Source: an uncultured Porticoccus sp. (GTDB lineage: Bacteria > Pseudomonadota > Gammaproteobacteria > Pseudomonadales > Porticoccaceae). Taken from it: DNA of 17,700 bases. The DNA is taken from contig CATLZI010000010.1 in the NCBI GenBank assembly GCA_950063125.1, forward strand, positions 1 to 17,700. The letters are read 5' to 3'. The notes under the pieces are model-generated. The model saw only the letters and a list, made by a program, of their open reading frames with translations, did no database searches and was not told where the DNA came from. This document shows positions 9,305-17,700 of the stretch, piece after piece (the first letter of the stretch is position 1; every line of letters starts with the position of its first letter). The position numbers and the translations under genes are program-made.

Positions 9305-9333
9305 CATAGTGTACGGGGCTTTTACCCGCTATG
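9305..9333 (-). promoter_or_regulatory. Stem-loop immediately upstream of the rplC ribosome binding site
   Basis: On the minus strand CATAG (9333-9329) pairs with CTATG (9309-9305). Inside it CGGG pairs with CCCG around a TAAAAGC loop, with four unpaired bases, TACA, on the 3' side. The last base of the hairpin is the first G of the rplC ribosome binding site GAGG. The pairing is read directly from the sequence. A role in controlling rplC initiation or in mRNA processing is inferred from the position only. Confidence 0.5.
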
Positions 9334-9361
9334 GCCGCCCATTTCAGAGCGTTACACACGC

Positions 9362-9375
9362 CCTGCGTTGGCAGG
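9362..9375 (-). other. Small hairpin after the rpsJ stop
   Basis: CCTGC-CAAC-GCAGG forms a 5-bp stem with a four-base loop about 20 nt after the rpsJ stop. No run of T follows, so it is not a normal terminator. Together with the hairpin nearer rplC it makes the rpsJ-rplC gap the most structured gap inside the S10 block. Confidence 0.35.
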
Positions 9376-9395
9376 ACATGGGTTTTCAGTACCGC

Positions 9396-9707
9396 TTATG
9401 TCAGGCTAATTTGAACCTCAACAACTGCGGCCAGATCCAGCTTCATCAAGGCATCAACAGTTTTCTCTGTCGGCTCAACAATATCCAGTAACCGCTTGTG
9501 GGTACGGATTTCATATTGATCACGCGCATCCTTGTTCACGTGCGGAGAGATCAATATGGTAAAACGTTCTTTGCGAGTTGGCAGGGGAATCGGTCCACGA
9601 ATCTGGGCCCCGGTACGCTTTGCCGTCTCAACAATTTCTTGCGTGGAAGCATCAATCAGCTTGTGATCGAAGGCTTTCAGGCGAATACGAATGCGTTGAT
9701 CCTGCAT
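9396..9707 (-). CDS. rpsJ: 30S ribosomal protein S10 (NusE)
   Basis: S10 is a head protein of the small subunit and also serves as NusE, which with NusB and NusG links ribosomes to RNA polymerase and supports antitermination. The ATG at 9707 gives [19 protein letters not shown] and 103 residues, the E. coli length. An in-frame extension upstream to 9806 has no ribosome binding site and would start upstream of the predicted transcription start. A GGAG site lies 9 nt before the chosen ATG. The extended loop with [17 protein letters not shown], which contacts 16S rRNA, is intact. It is the first gene after the strong promoter at 9778-9806. Confidence 0.98.
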   Translation of the reverse strand: MQDQRIRIRLKAFDHKLIDASTQEIVETAKRTGAQIRGPIPLPTRKERFTILISPHVNKDARDQYEIRTHKRLLDIVEPTEKTVDALMKLDLAAVVEVQISLT

Positions 9708-9742
9708 GGAATCAAACTCCAACTGTCTAAAGAGCCATCGAA

Positions 9743-9757
9743 TCCCGCACATCGGGA
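9743..9757 (-). other. Hairpin in the short rpsJ leader
   Basis: TCCCG-ATGTG-CGGGA is a 5-bp stem with a five-base loop in the predicted leader of about 64 nt, upstream of the GGAG site. It is the only obvious structure there. The E. coli S10 leader is about 170 nt with several hairpins that respond to L4; this one has no room for the same layout. Confidence 0.4.
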
Positions 9758-9777
9758 CCCGGAAAAATGGAGGCGAG

Positions 9778-9806
9778 ATTCTAAGGCTGCCCCCAATCCC
9801 TGTCAA
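9778..9806 (-). promoter_or_regulatory. Sigma70 promoter for the S10-spc genes
   Basis: The minus strand has a perfect -35 box TTGACA (9806-9801), a 17-bp spacer and a -10 box TAGAAT (9783-9778). Transcription should start near 9771. The GC-rich discriminator that follows, CTCGCCTCC, shares CGCCTCC at the same distance with the rpsL promoter. It lies directly downstream of two terminator hairpins, so it should be independent of tuf transcription. Seen: the boxes and spacing. Inferred: activity and control by growth rate or ppGpp. Confidence 0.88.
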
Positions 9807-9808
9807 GC

Positions 9809-9827
9809 AAAAACCTGGAACACCAGG
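9809..9827 (-). terminator. Second stem-loop terminator before the S10 promoter, possibly bidirectional
   Basis: CCTGG-TGTT-CCAGG (9827-9814) is followed at once by TTTTT (9813-9809). On the plus strand the same stem is followed by CG and six T, so it could act in both directions. Only 2 bp separate the T run from the -35 box of the S10 promoter. The stem is short (5 bp), so efficiency is uncertain; it may be a backup to the stronger hairpin at 9864-9887. Confidence 0.62.
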
Positions 9828-9830
9828 CGT

Positions 9831-9868
9831 TTTTTATCGGTTATCGATCAATGGCATCGCGATAAAAA
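9831..9868. repeat. 9-bp inverted repeat linking the two terminators
   Basis: TTTTTATCG (9831-9839) and CGATAAAAA (9860-9868) are perfect inverted copies separated by 20 bp. In the minus-strand RNA the U tract of the first terminator can pair with the A tract before the second. The repeat may simply reflect the flanking A/T runs of two terminators, but the shared ATCG extends beyond the runs. Confidence 0.4.
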
Positions 9869-9887
9869 GGGGGCCACAGAGACCCCC
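9864..9887 (-). terminator. Rho-independent terminator after tuf
   Basis: On the minus strand GGGGGTC (9887-9881) pairs with GGCCCCC (9875-9869), a 7-bp stem with one G-U pair and the loop TCTGT, followed by TTTTTAT. It begins 21 nt after the tuf stop, which is itself a tandem TAATAA. This is a textbook end for the str operon. Confidence 0.87.
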
Positions 9888-9908
9888 ACAAACAAGACAG
9901 GCGATTTA

Positions 9909-11135
<1,227 letters not shown>

Positions 11136-11178
11136 TGTCTAGATCCTCTTAAAGATATGCTTTTTAATATTTCAAAAA

Positions 11179-13284
11179 TTAGCGCTGGTTTTTTGCGATG
11201 ACTTCATCGGCAATATTGCGCGGCGCCTCGGCGTATTTGTTAAATTCCATAGCAAATGTAGCGCGGCCCTGAGTGGCTGAACGCAAGTCGGTTGCATAAC
11301 CAAACATCTCTGCCAGGGGAACCTCTACATTAATGACTTTTCCTGAAACACTTTCGTCCATACCGAGAATGATGCCGCGCCGGCGGTTGAGGTCACCGAC
11401 CACGTCCCCCATATTTTCCTCGGGAGTAATGACTTCAACTTTCATGATAGGCTCAAGCAGCACTGCGCCACCTTTTTGGGCAAGCTGTTTGGTTGCCATG
11501 GAAGCAGCAATCTTATACGCCATTTCAGATGAATCGACATCGTGGTACGAGCCGTCATAGGCTGTTGCCTTCAAACCCAGCAGAGGGTAGCCAGCGAGCA
11601 CGCCATTCTGCATCTGCTCTTCGATACCTTTTTGAACAGCAGGAATATATTCCTTGGGGACCACACCACCGACGACTTCGTTGACGAATTCCAGCCCCTC
11701 AGCATTCTCGTCCTCGCCCGGCTCAAACCGGATCCAGACGTGGCCGTACTGGCCGCGACCACCGGACTGACGCACAAACTTACCTTCAATCTCACAGGTA
11801 TTGCGAATCGCTTCGCGATAGGCTACTTGCGGTTTACCGATATTGGCATCGACATTAAACTCGCGACGCATCCGGTCTACCAGAATATCCAAATGCAGCT
11901 CACCCATACCGGAGATAATGGTCTGACCTGTCTCTTCATCCGTTTTGACACGGAAGGAGGGGTCTTCTTGGGCAAGCTTGCCTAATGCAATGCCCATTTT
12001 TTCCTGGTCGGCCTTGGATTTTGGCTCTACGGCAACCGAGATTACCGGTTCCGGAAACTCCATGCGCTCCAGTGTAATAATATTGTTCAAATCACAAAGT
12101 GTATCACCTGTGGTCACATCTTTTAGACCAATCGCCGCTGCAATATCACCCGCCAACACCTGCTTGATCTCTTCGCGATTATTGGCGTGCATTTGCACCA
12201 TACGACCAATGCGTTCTTTCTTACTCTTGACCGGGTTTAATACCGTATCACCAGAATTCAGGGTACCGGAGTAAACACGGAAAAACGTCAGCGTACCTAC
12301 AAAGGGATCGGTAGCAATTTTAAACGCCAGCGCGGAGAAGGGCTCTTCGTCATCGGCCTTGCGCACCGCTACCGTCTCACCATCGTCCAGAATACCTTCA
12401 ATGGCTTTCACCTCCGTGGGCGCCGGCAGATATTCAACCACGGCATCCAGCACAGCCTGAACACCCTTGTTTTTGAAGGCTGAACCACCGAGAACCGGCA
12501 CAATTTCGTTAGCCAGCGTACGGGCACGCAGACCGGCCTTGATCTCCACCTCGCTCAGCGCTTCACCTTCAAGGTATTTGTTCATCAACTCTTCATTGGC
12601 TTCGGCAGCGGCCTCAACCATAAACTCACGCATCTCCTGACACTGGTCGACCATCTCTGCCGGTATTTCGGCATATTGAAAGGTCATACCCTGATCAGCT
12701 TCGTTCCAAAGCACTGCCTTCATTTTGATCAGGTCGACCACGCCCTTGAAGTTCTCTTCGGAGCCGATGGTCATCTGCAGCGGCACGGCATTGGCCCCTA
12801 GACGCTCCTTCAATTGGCGGACAACCATCATATAGTCAGCGCCAGCACGATCCATCTTATTCACAAACACCATGCGCGGCACTTCGTACTTATTGGCCTG
12901 CCGCCATACTGTTTCAGTCTGCGGCTGAACGCCGGAAGACCCACAGAGCACCACTACTGCGCCATCCAGCACTCGCAGTGAACGCTCAACCTCAATGGTG
13001 AAGTCGACGTGGCCGGGCGTATCGATAACATTGATTCGGTGTTGATCGAACTGCTGATCCATTCCTTGCCAGAAAGTCGTGACAGCCGCCGAGGTGATCG
13101 TGATACCACGCTCCTGCTCCTGAGCCATCCAGTCTGTGGTGGCAGCACCATCATGTACTTCGCCCAGCTTGTGTGACAGCCCGGTGTAGAACAACACACG
13201 CTCTGTCGTAGTCGTTTTACCAGCATCTACGTGCGCACAAATACCAATATTCCGGTAACGGGCAATGGGAGTCTTACGAGCCAC
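11179..13284 (-). CDS. fusA: Elongation factor G (GTG start)
   Basis: EF-G is the GTPase that drives translocation and, with RRF, ribosome recycling. The 701-residue product (E. coli 704) starts at a GTG, encoding the usual [20 protein letters not shown], with a GGGGA site 6 nt upstream. GTPase motifs are AHVDAGKT (17-24), RGITI (59-63), DTPGH (88-92) and NKMD (142-145). Domains II-V follow, with [20 protein letters not shown] and the domain IV segment [21 protein letters not shown] present. It is the canonical housekeeping EF-G by sequence and by position in the str operon. The 93-bp gap upstream holds a strong hairpin. Confidence 0.99.
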   Translation of the reverse strand: MARKTPIARYRNIGICAHVDAGKTTTTERVLFYTGLSHKLGEVHDGAATTDWMAQEQERGITITSAAVTTFWQGMDQQFDQHRINVIDTPGHVDFTIEVERSLRVLDGAVVVLCGSSGVQPQTETVWRQANKYEVPRMVFVNKMDRAGADYMMVVRQLKERLGANAVPLQMTIGSEENFKGVVDLIKMKAVLWNEADQGMTFQYAEIPAEMVDQCQEMREFMVEAAAEANEELMNKYLEGEALSEVEIKAGLRARTLANEIVPVLGGSAFKNKGVQAVLDAVVEYLPAPTEVKAIEGILDDGETVAVRKADDEEPFSALAFKIATDPFVGTLTFFRVYSGTLNSGDTVLNPVKSKKERIGRMVQMHANNREEIKQVLAGDIAAAIGLKDVTTGDTLCDLNNIITLERMEFPEPVISVAVEPKSKADQEKMGIALGKLAQEDPSFRVKTDEETGQTIISGMGELHLDILVDRMRREFNVDANIGKPQVAYREAIRNTCEIEGKFVRQSGGRGQYGHVWIRFEPGEDENAEGLEFVNEVVGGVVPKEYIPAVQKGIEEQMQNGVLAGYPLLGLKATAYDGSYHDVDSSEMAYKIAASMATKQLAQKGGAVLLEPIMKVEVITPEENMGDVVGDLNRRRGIILGMDESVSGKVINVEVPLAEMFGYATDLRSATQGRATFAMEFNKYAEAPRNIADEVIAKNQR

Positions 13285-13321
13285 AATTTTTCCCCAACAA
13301 ACAATTAATCTTAAAAATTAC

Positions 13322-13351
13322 AAAAGGTAGCTGTATGCCAGCTACCCTTTT
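13322..13351 (-). promoter_or_regulatory. Strong intercistronic stem-loop between rpsG and fusA
   Basis: The minus strand reads AAAAGGGTAGCTG, loop GCATA, CAGCTACCTTTT: a 12-bp stem with a single bulged G. After the T run come GTAA and another TTTTT. The A/T outer stem, GC-richer core and trailing T-rich sequence are terminator-like, yet fusA and tuf lie downstream. It may be a partial terminator, an RNase processing site or an mRNA stabiliser; sequence alone does not decide. Confidence 0.6.
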
Positions 13352-13377
13352 GCAAAACGAAAGCACGCTACCCGGAA

Positions 13378-13848
13378 CTAGAACCGGAAGTGTGAGAACG
13401 CCTTGTTGGCTTCCGCCATACGGTGGACGTCTTCACGTTTCTTCACAGCACCACCCTTGTTCTGGTAGGCATCGACTATCTCGCCAGCCAGACGCTGGGA
13501 CATGGATTTCTCACCACGATTGCGGGCGTAGTCCACCATCCAGCGCATCGCCAACGCAACACGGCGGGATGGACGCACTTCAACAGGCACTTGATAGGTT
13601 GCACCACCAACCCGGCGGGACTTAACCTCAACCATCGGCGCAATATTATCCAGCGCTGTCTCAAAAGCCATCACAGGATCTTCCTTCAAACGGGTTTGAA
13701 CCACCGTCAGCGCACCGTAAACGATACGCTCGGCAACAGATTTTTTGCCGCTTACCATGACGTGGTTCATAAACTTTGCCAACGTTACATTACCGAATTT
13801 TGGATCGGGTAAAATTTCGCGTTTGGCGACAACTCTTCTTCTAGGCAT
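13378..13848 (-). CDS. rpsG: 30S ribosomal protein S7
   Basis: S7 nucleates assembly of the 30S head and contacts the E-site tRNA. In E. coli it also represses its own operon by binding the S12-S7 intercistronic mRNA. The 156-residue product starts [20 protein letters not shown]. It contains the conserved [37 protein letters not shown] and [20 protein letters not shown]. The stop is TAG, unlike most genes here, which use TAA. The ATG follows a purine-rich AAGAGAAGAG stretch, at the end of a structured 95-bp gap. Confidence 0.98.
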   Translation of the reverse strand: MPRRRVVAKREILPDPKFGNVTLAKFMNHVMVSGKKSVAERIVYGALTVVQTRLKEDPVMAFETALDNIAPMVEVKSRRVGGATYQVPVEVRPSRRVALAMRWMVDYARNRGEKSMSQRLAGEIVDAYQNKGGAVKKREDVHRMAEANKAFSHFRF

Positions 13849-13943
13849 AGTCTGCTCTTCTCTTCAGGGCTATCCGGGATTCACTGAGCGCTGACGCGCA
13901 CCCGGCCTTACTCAGTTCTTCTTACCGACACACAGTACGTCCG
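13849..13943 (-). promoter_or_regulatory. S12-S7 intercistronic region, candidate S7 translational operator
   Basis: This 95-nt gap can fold in two mutually exclusive ways. In one, CCGGG (13905-13901) pairs with CCCGG (13878-13874) outside a GCGC-GTCA-GCGC hairpin (13899-13888). In the other, ACTGAG (13916-13911) pairs with CTCAGT (13888-13883). In E. coli the gap is of almost the same length and is the S7 repressor site that couples S12 and S7 translation. The pairings are seen; homology of function is inferred from position and length. Confidence 0.45.
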
Positions 13944-14318
13944 TTATTTCTTGGGACGCTTGGTACCATATTTGGAACGGCGCTGTTTGCGATTATTCAC
14001 ACCAGCGGTATCCAGGCTGCCTCGCACGGTGTGGTAACGAACACCCGGCAAATCCTTGACACGACCGCCACGAATCAGAACCACGCTGTGCTCTTGCAGG
14101 TTATGCCCTTCACCGCCAATGTATGAACTGACCTCGTAACCATTTGTCAGGCGAACCCGGCAAACTTTACGCAGTGCCGAGTTTGGCTTTTTTGGCGTTG
14201 TTGTATAAACGCGGGTACAGACACCGCGACGCTGGGGACAAGCTTGCAATGCAGGAACGTCGCTCTTGGCAACTCTGCGTTTCCTCGGCTTACGAACCAA
14301 CTGATTGATCGTTGCCAT
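13944..14318 (-). CDS. rpsL: 30S ribosomal protein S12
   Basis: S12 is at the decoding centre and controls accuracy. The 124-residue product matches the family, starting [15 protein letters not shown]. Residues linked to streptomycin response are the sensitive-type lysines: K43 and K44 in [10 protein letters not shown], and K88 in GGRVKDLPG. Aspartate 89 is the residue methylthiolated by RimO in E. coli. A GGAG site lies 7 nt before the ATG. It is the first str gene, downstream of the promoter at 14406-14434 and a structured leader. Confidence 0.99.
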   Translation of the reverse strand: MATINQLVRKPRKRRVAKSDVPALQACPQRRGVCTRVYTTTPKKPNSALRKVCRVRLTNGYEVSSYIGGEGHNLQEHSVVLIRGGRVKDLPGVRYHTVRGSLDTAGVNNRKQRRSKYGTKRPKK

Positions 14319-14335
14319 TCATTAACTCCAGATAT

Positions 14336-14358
14336 AAAAACGCCTTCGCGCAGAAGGC
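14336..14358 (-). terminator. Terminator-like hairpin in the rpsL leader (possible attenuator)
   Basis: GCCTTC-TGCGC-GAAGGC (14358-14342) followed by G and TTTTT (14340-14336) lies between the str promoter and the rpsL ribosome binding site. The stem is 6 bp, with four G-C pairs, so termination would be partial. Its placement inside a leader suggests attenuation, which is inference; no leader peptide that would control it is evident. Confidence 0.42.
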
Positions 14359-14371
14359 TCCAATAAATAGA

Positions 14372-14385
14372 TCCAGATAGCTGGA
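14372..14385 (-). other. Upstream hairpin in the rpsL leader
   Basis: TCCAG-CTAT-CTGGA, a 5-bp stem with a four-base loop, lies shortly after the predicted transcription start and 13 nt before the terminator-like hairpin. It does not overlap that hairpin, so the two are not obvious alternatives. Confidence 0.35.
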
Positions 14386-14405
14386 CCCCACTTTAGGGAG
14401 GCGGC

Positions 14406-14434
14406 ATTCTAAAGACAGAGAACCTGCGAGTCAA
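14406..14434 (-). promoter_or_regulatory. Sigma70 promoter for the str genes
   Basis: The minus strand has -35 TTGACT (14434-14429), a 17-bp spacer and -10 TAGAAT (14411-14406), then the GC-rich GCCGCCTCC. Transcription should start near 14399, giving a leader of about 81 nt before rpsL. The first three bases of the -35 box are the end of the 24-bp palindrome after rpoC. Both boxes are near consensus. The discriminator resembles those of ppGpp-controlled stable RNA promoters. Confidence 0.83.
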
Positions 14435-14455
14435 GCGGCCCGTACGGGCCGCTTG
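14432..14455 (-). terminator. Perfect 24-bp palindrome after rpoC, candidate terminator hairpin
   Basis: CAAGCGGCCCGT/ACGGGCCGCTTG reads the same on both strands and begins 11 nt after the rpoC stop. In RNA it gives a 10-bp stem with a GTAC loop. No T run follows on the minus strand (GACTCGCAGG), so it is not a standard Rho-independent terminator. It could block exonucleases, pause polymerase or act with Rho. Its end is shared with the str -35 box. Confidence 0.5.
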
Positions 14456-14466
14456 CAAAGCAAATT

Positions 14467-17400
14467 TTATTCGTCGCTCGAATTCAGCGCCTCGCTTAAT
14501 GCTGCTTCAATATCGCTGGCACTCACCGTTGTTTCACCAATAACTTCCCGGGCTTCGCGACGTTGCTTGTGATAGGTAAGACCCGTACCCGCAGGCACCA
14601 GACGCCCCACCACCACATTTTCTTTCAAACCGCGCAGGAAATCAGCTTTACCAGTAACAGCGGCTTCGGTGAGGACTCGCGTTGTCTCCTGGAAGGATGC
14701 GGCAGAAATAAAGCTTTCCGTAGCCAGCGAAGCTTTGGTTATACCCAGCAACAGACGCTCAAATTTAGCCGGAGTTTTGCCATCGTTGTAGAGCGCCTCG
14801 TTCTCTTCCAGGACACGGTTGTACTCCACCTGCTCACCTTTTACGAACGACGAGTCACCCATATCGCTAATTTCGACCTTGCGCAGCATCTGGCGAACAA
14901 TGACCTCAATATGCTTGTCATTGATTTTTACACCCTGGAGACGGTAAACGTCCTGAATTTCATTGACGACATACTTCGCCAGTGAGTCCACACCCTGCAG
15001 CCGCAAAATATCGTGAGGGTTGGCAGGCCCGTCGGCTATCACTTCCCCTTTCTCGACATGCTCACCTTCGAACACGCCCAACTGACGCCATTTTGGAATC
15101 AGCTCTTCGTAGAAGGGACTTCCGTCTGGTAATGTCTGTCCATCCGTCGGGGTAATAACCAAACGGCGCTTACCCTTGGTTTCCTTGCCGAAGGTAACAG
15201 TACCGGTCACCTCGGCGAGAATGGCGGGATCCTTGGGACGACGCGCCTCAAACAAATCCGCCACCCGGGGCAAACCACCGGTGATATCACGGGTTTTCGA
15301 CCCCTCCTGAGGGATACGCGCAATAACATCACCCGCACCGACCCGGCTCCCGTTGCTGACACTGAGAAGGGAGTGGGTAGGCAGCATATAGTGTGCAGGA
15401 ACAGTCGAGCTGGGGAAGGTCATTTCCTTGCCCTTGTCATCCAGCATGGTCACCATCGGCTTGAGATCCTTGCCTGCAGATGGGCGCTCATTGGGATCCA
15501 ACACGGCAATATTGGAGAGGCCGGTCAACTCATCTGTTTGCGTGCGGGTACTGAGCCCCTCCTCCATCCCGGAGAACGCTACATGGCCTGCCACTTCTGT
15601 AATAATCGGGTGGGTGTGAGGGTCCCAATTGGCCACCACTTCACCCGCCTGCACTCTGGCGCCCTCTTTAACATTGATCGTCGCGCCATAGGGCAGCTTA
15701 TAACGTTCGCGCTCGCGGCCGTTTTCATCCGCCAGAGCCAGTTCACCGGAGCGGGAAACGGCAACCAGTTCGCCGTTTTCACGCTCGACCACCTTGATAT
15801 TAACAAGCCGCACAGTACCACTCATTTTTACCTGGATGCTATCCACAGCAGAGGCGCGTGACGCAGCACCACCAATGTGGAAGGTCCGCATTGTCAACTG
15901 GGTACCCGGTTCACCGATGGACTGGGCTGCGATAACCCCGATAGCTTCTCCAGGGTTGACCATGTGGCCTCTGGCGAGATCACGGCCATAGCAGACCGAG
16001 CAAATACCAAAACGGGTTTCACAGGTAATGGGGGAACGAACGACCAGCTCATCGATACCCATTGCCTCAATACGATCAACCCATTTTTCGTCAATCATAA
16101 GGCCAGCTTCAATGGCGATATCATTGGATCCGGCTTTCATCACATCCACTGCCACCACCCGGCCCAAGATGCGGTCACCGAGTGATTCAATAATATCACC
16201 GCCTTCGATAACCGGAGTCATCAGCAGCCCTTCGCTGGTACCACAGTCATGCTCGACCACCACTAGGTCCTGAGACACATCTACCAGGCGCCGCGTCAGA
16301 TAACCGGAGTTAGCCGTTTTCAGAGCGGTGTCGGCAAGACCCTTCCGGGCACCGTGAGTAGAGATAAAGTACTGCAACACGTTCAGCCCTTCACGGAAGT
16401 TTGCAGTGATGGGCGTTTCAATAATCGAACCATCCGGACGAGCCATCAGGCCGCGCATACCAGCCAGCTGACGAATCTGGGCGGGAGAACCCCTGGCCCC
16501 GGAGTCGGCCATGATATAGACAGAGTTGAATGACTCCTGCTCCACCTCGACGCCATCCCGGTTGATAACCGGCTCGGTGCTGATGACATCCATCATGGAC
16601 TTGGCGACCTGGTCATTCGCACGAGACCAGATATCGATCACCTTGTTATATTTTTCACCCTGGGTCACCAAGCCCGAGGAAAACTGGCTTTCAATTTCCA
16701 ATACCTCGGCATCAGCGCGGGCAATGATTTCACCCTTGGCCTCGGGAATAGTGAAGTCATTAACTCCAATGGAAACTCCGGACTTGGTGGAGAAATCGAA
16801 ACCGGTATACATCAGCTGGTCGGCAAAAATGACGGTGGCCTTCAGACCAACATCGCGATAGCAGCGGTTGATAATGCGAGAGATCGCCTTTTTGGTCATC
16901 GGCTGATTAACCAGGTCGAAACTCAGACCTTCCGGAACGATACCCCAGAGCAGTGCACGACCGACGGTCGTGTCAGCAATAAAAGTACGCGCCAGACGCT
17001 CACCTTCTTCGCTGAAGGTAACTTCGTGGATACGAACTTTTACCTTTGCCTGCAAGTGCGCGTGCTTGCCGTAATAGACCCGCGAAACTTCCTGAAGGCT
17101 GCCAAACACCCGGCCTTCACCCTGCGCATTGATCCGCTCACGGGTCATGTAATAGAGACCCAACACAACATCCTGAGACGGCACAATAATCGGCTCACCA
17201 CTAGCGGGAGACAGGATGTTGTTGGTGGACATCATCAACGCCCGGGATTCCAGCTGCGCTTCCAGAGTCAGGGGAACATGGACCGCCATCTGGTCGCCGT
17301 CAAAATCGGCGTTGTAGGCCGCACAGACCAGCGGGTGCAACTGAATGGCTTTACCTTCAATCAGCACCGGCTCAAACGCCTGAATACCGAGACGGTGAAG

Positions 17401-17700
17401 CGTAGGAGCCCGATTGAGCAAGACGGGGTGTTCGCGGATCACATCATCAAGAATATCCCAAACCACCGACTCTTCACGCTCAACCATTTTCTTGGCCGCT
17501 TTAATGGTGGTTGCCAGTCCACGCAACTCCAGCTTCGAGAAGATAAAGGGCTTGAACAGCTCCAGCGCCATACGCTTTGGCAGGCCGCATTGATGCAGAC
17601 GCAATGTCGGACCAACAACAATCACTGAACGCCCGGAATAGTCCACACGCTTGCCCAGCAGGTTCTGACGGAAACGACCCTGCTTACCCTTGATCATGTC
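14467..17700 (-). CDS. rpoC: DNA-directed RNA polymerase subunit beta', C-terminal part
   Basis: RpoC is the largest core RNA polymerase subunit and holds the catalytic magnesium. The window opens at the aspartate before [20 protein letters not shown], equivalent to E. coli residue 329, so about 328 residues, including the first zinc site and the clamp start, are outside. The active-site NADFDGD is at 17293-17313. Later landmarks fall at exact E. coli spacing: the zinc cysteines equivalent to C814, C888, C895 and C898, and the trigger loop with [11 protein letters not shown] (H936). The C terminus is [15 protein letters not shown], for an estimated total near 1405 residues. No insertion, frameshift or intein is seen in the visible part. 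It precedes the str genes directly. Confidence 0.99.
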   Translation of the reverse strand, partial: DMIKGKQGRFRQNLLGKRVDYSGRSVIVVGPTLRLHQCGLPKRMALELFKPFIFSKLELRGLATTIKAAKKMVEREESVVWDILDDVIREHPVLLNRAPTLHRLGIQAFEPVLIEGKAIQLHPLVCAAYNADFDGDQMAVHVPLTLEAQLESRALMMSTNNILSPASGEPIIVPSQDVVLGLYYMTRERINAQGEGRVFGSLQEVSRVYYGKHAHLQAKVKVRIHEVTFSEEGERLARTFIADTTVGRALLWGIVPEGLSFDLVNQPMTKKAISRIINRCYRDVGLKATVIFADQLMYTGFDFSTKSGVSIGVNDFTIPEAKGEIIARADAEVLEIESQFSSGLVTQGEKYNKVIDIWSRANDQVAKSMMDVISTEPVINRDGVEVEQESFNSVYIMADSGARGSPAQIRQLAGMRGLMARPDGSIIETPITANFREGLNVLQYFISTHGARKGLADTALKTANSGYLTRRLVDVSQDLVVVEHDCGTSEGLLMTPVIEGGDIIESLGDRILGRVVAVDVMKAGSNDIAIEAGLMIDEKWVDRIEAMGIDELVVRSPITCETRFGICSVCYGRDLARGHMVNPGEAIGVIAAQSIGEPGTQLTMRTFHIGGAASRASAVDSIQVKMSGTVRLVNIKVVERENGELVAVSRSGELALADENGRERERYKLPYGATINVKEGARVQAGEVVANWDPHTHPIITEVAGHVAFSGMEEGLSTRTQTDELTGLSNIAVLDPNERPSAGKDLKPMVTMLDDKGKEMTFPSSTVPAHYMLPTHSLLSVSNGSRVGAGDVIARIPQEGSKTRDITGGLPRVADLFEARRPKDPAILAEVTGTVTFGKETKGKRRLVITPTDGQTLPDGSPFYEELIPKWRQLGVFEGEHVEKGEVIADGPANPHDILRLQGVDSLAKYVVNEIQDVYRLQGVKINDKHIEVIVRQMLRKVEISDMGDSSFVKGEQVEYNRVLEENEALYNDGKTPAKFERLLLGITKASLATESFISAASFQETTRVLTEAAVTGKADFLRGLKENVVVGRLVPAGTGLTYHKQRREAREVIGETTVSASDIEAALSEALNSSDE

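Noticed and set aside
9344..9379. Eleven-residue minus-strand mini-ORF ([11 protein letters not shown]) in the rpsJ-rplC gap, as a leader peptide
   Set aside because: No ribosome binding site and no regulatory codon run. Short frames of this size are expected by chance.
9708..9806. N-terminal extension of S10 from an upstream in-frame ATG (9806 or 9752)
   Set aside because: The 9806 ATG lies upstream of the predicted transcription start and the 9752 ATG lies in the leader hairpin loop with no ribosome binding site. The ATG at 9707 has GGAG and gives the exact family length.
11136..11178. Weak A/T hairpin in the fusA-tuf gap (TTTTT/AAAAA)
   Set aside because: Only A-T pairs in an A/T-rich spacer. 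It is likely unstable and best explained as an unstructured region in front of a strong ribosome binding site.

Overview
This window is a core-genome ribosomal-protein and translation-factor cluster, read entirely from the minus strand. The gene order is the end of rpoC, then the str genes (rpsL, rpsG, fusA, tuf), the S10 genes (rpsJ to rpsQ) and the spc genes (rplN to secY, cut off by the window start). Protein lengths and residues match gammaproteobacterial families throughout. Examples are the zinc-free 101-residue S14, the RpoC zinc cysteines and trigger loop at E. coli spacing, and the EF-Tu sequence. By eye the closest resemblance is to marine Pseudomonadales/Cellvibrionales-type gammaproteobacteria; this is inference, not a database result. 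I see 27 genes: 25 complete, and rpoC (3' part) and secY (5' part) cut by the window edges.

Layout in transcription order (right to left). (1) 17700-14467: RpoC from the equivalent of E. coli residue 329 to the C terminus. (2) 14466-14319: a 148-bp gap with a perfect 24-bp palindrome, a strong sigma70 promoter (TTGACT-17-TAGAAT) and a leader with two hairpins, the second terminator-like. (3) 14318-9909: rpsL, rpsG, fusA, tuf, with a structured 95-bp gap between S12 and S7 and a 12-bp stem-loop between S7 and EF-G. (4) 9908-9708: two stem-loop terminators, then a second strong promoter (TTGACA-17-TAGAAT) and a short leader of about 64 nt. (5) 9707-1: rpsJ to secY, with gaps mostly below 36 bp. 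There is no visible promoter or terminator at the S10/spc junction, so the two operons look fused.

Together the genes make RNA polymerase beta', both main elongation factors, S12, S7, S10, S19, S3, S17, S14, S8 and S5, and L3, L4, L23, L2, L22, L16, L29, L14, L24, L5, L6, L18, L30 and L15, plus the SecY translocon subunit that receives nascent membrane proteins.

I found no exotic system, mobile element, CRISPR array, tRNA or rRNA. No stretch over 300 bases lacks a gene; the longest gap is 201 bp. The points worth a second look are regulatory: two near-identical promoter cores, stacked terminators before the S10 promoter, a short S10 leader without room for the E. coli-type L4 target, and several intercistronic hairpins.
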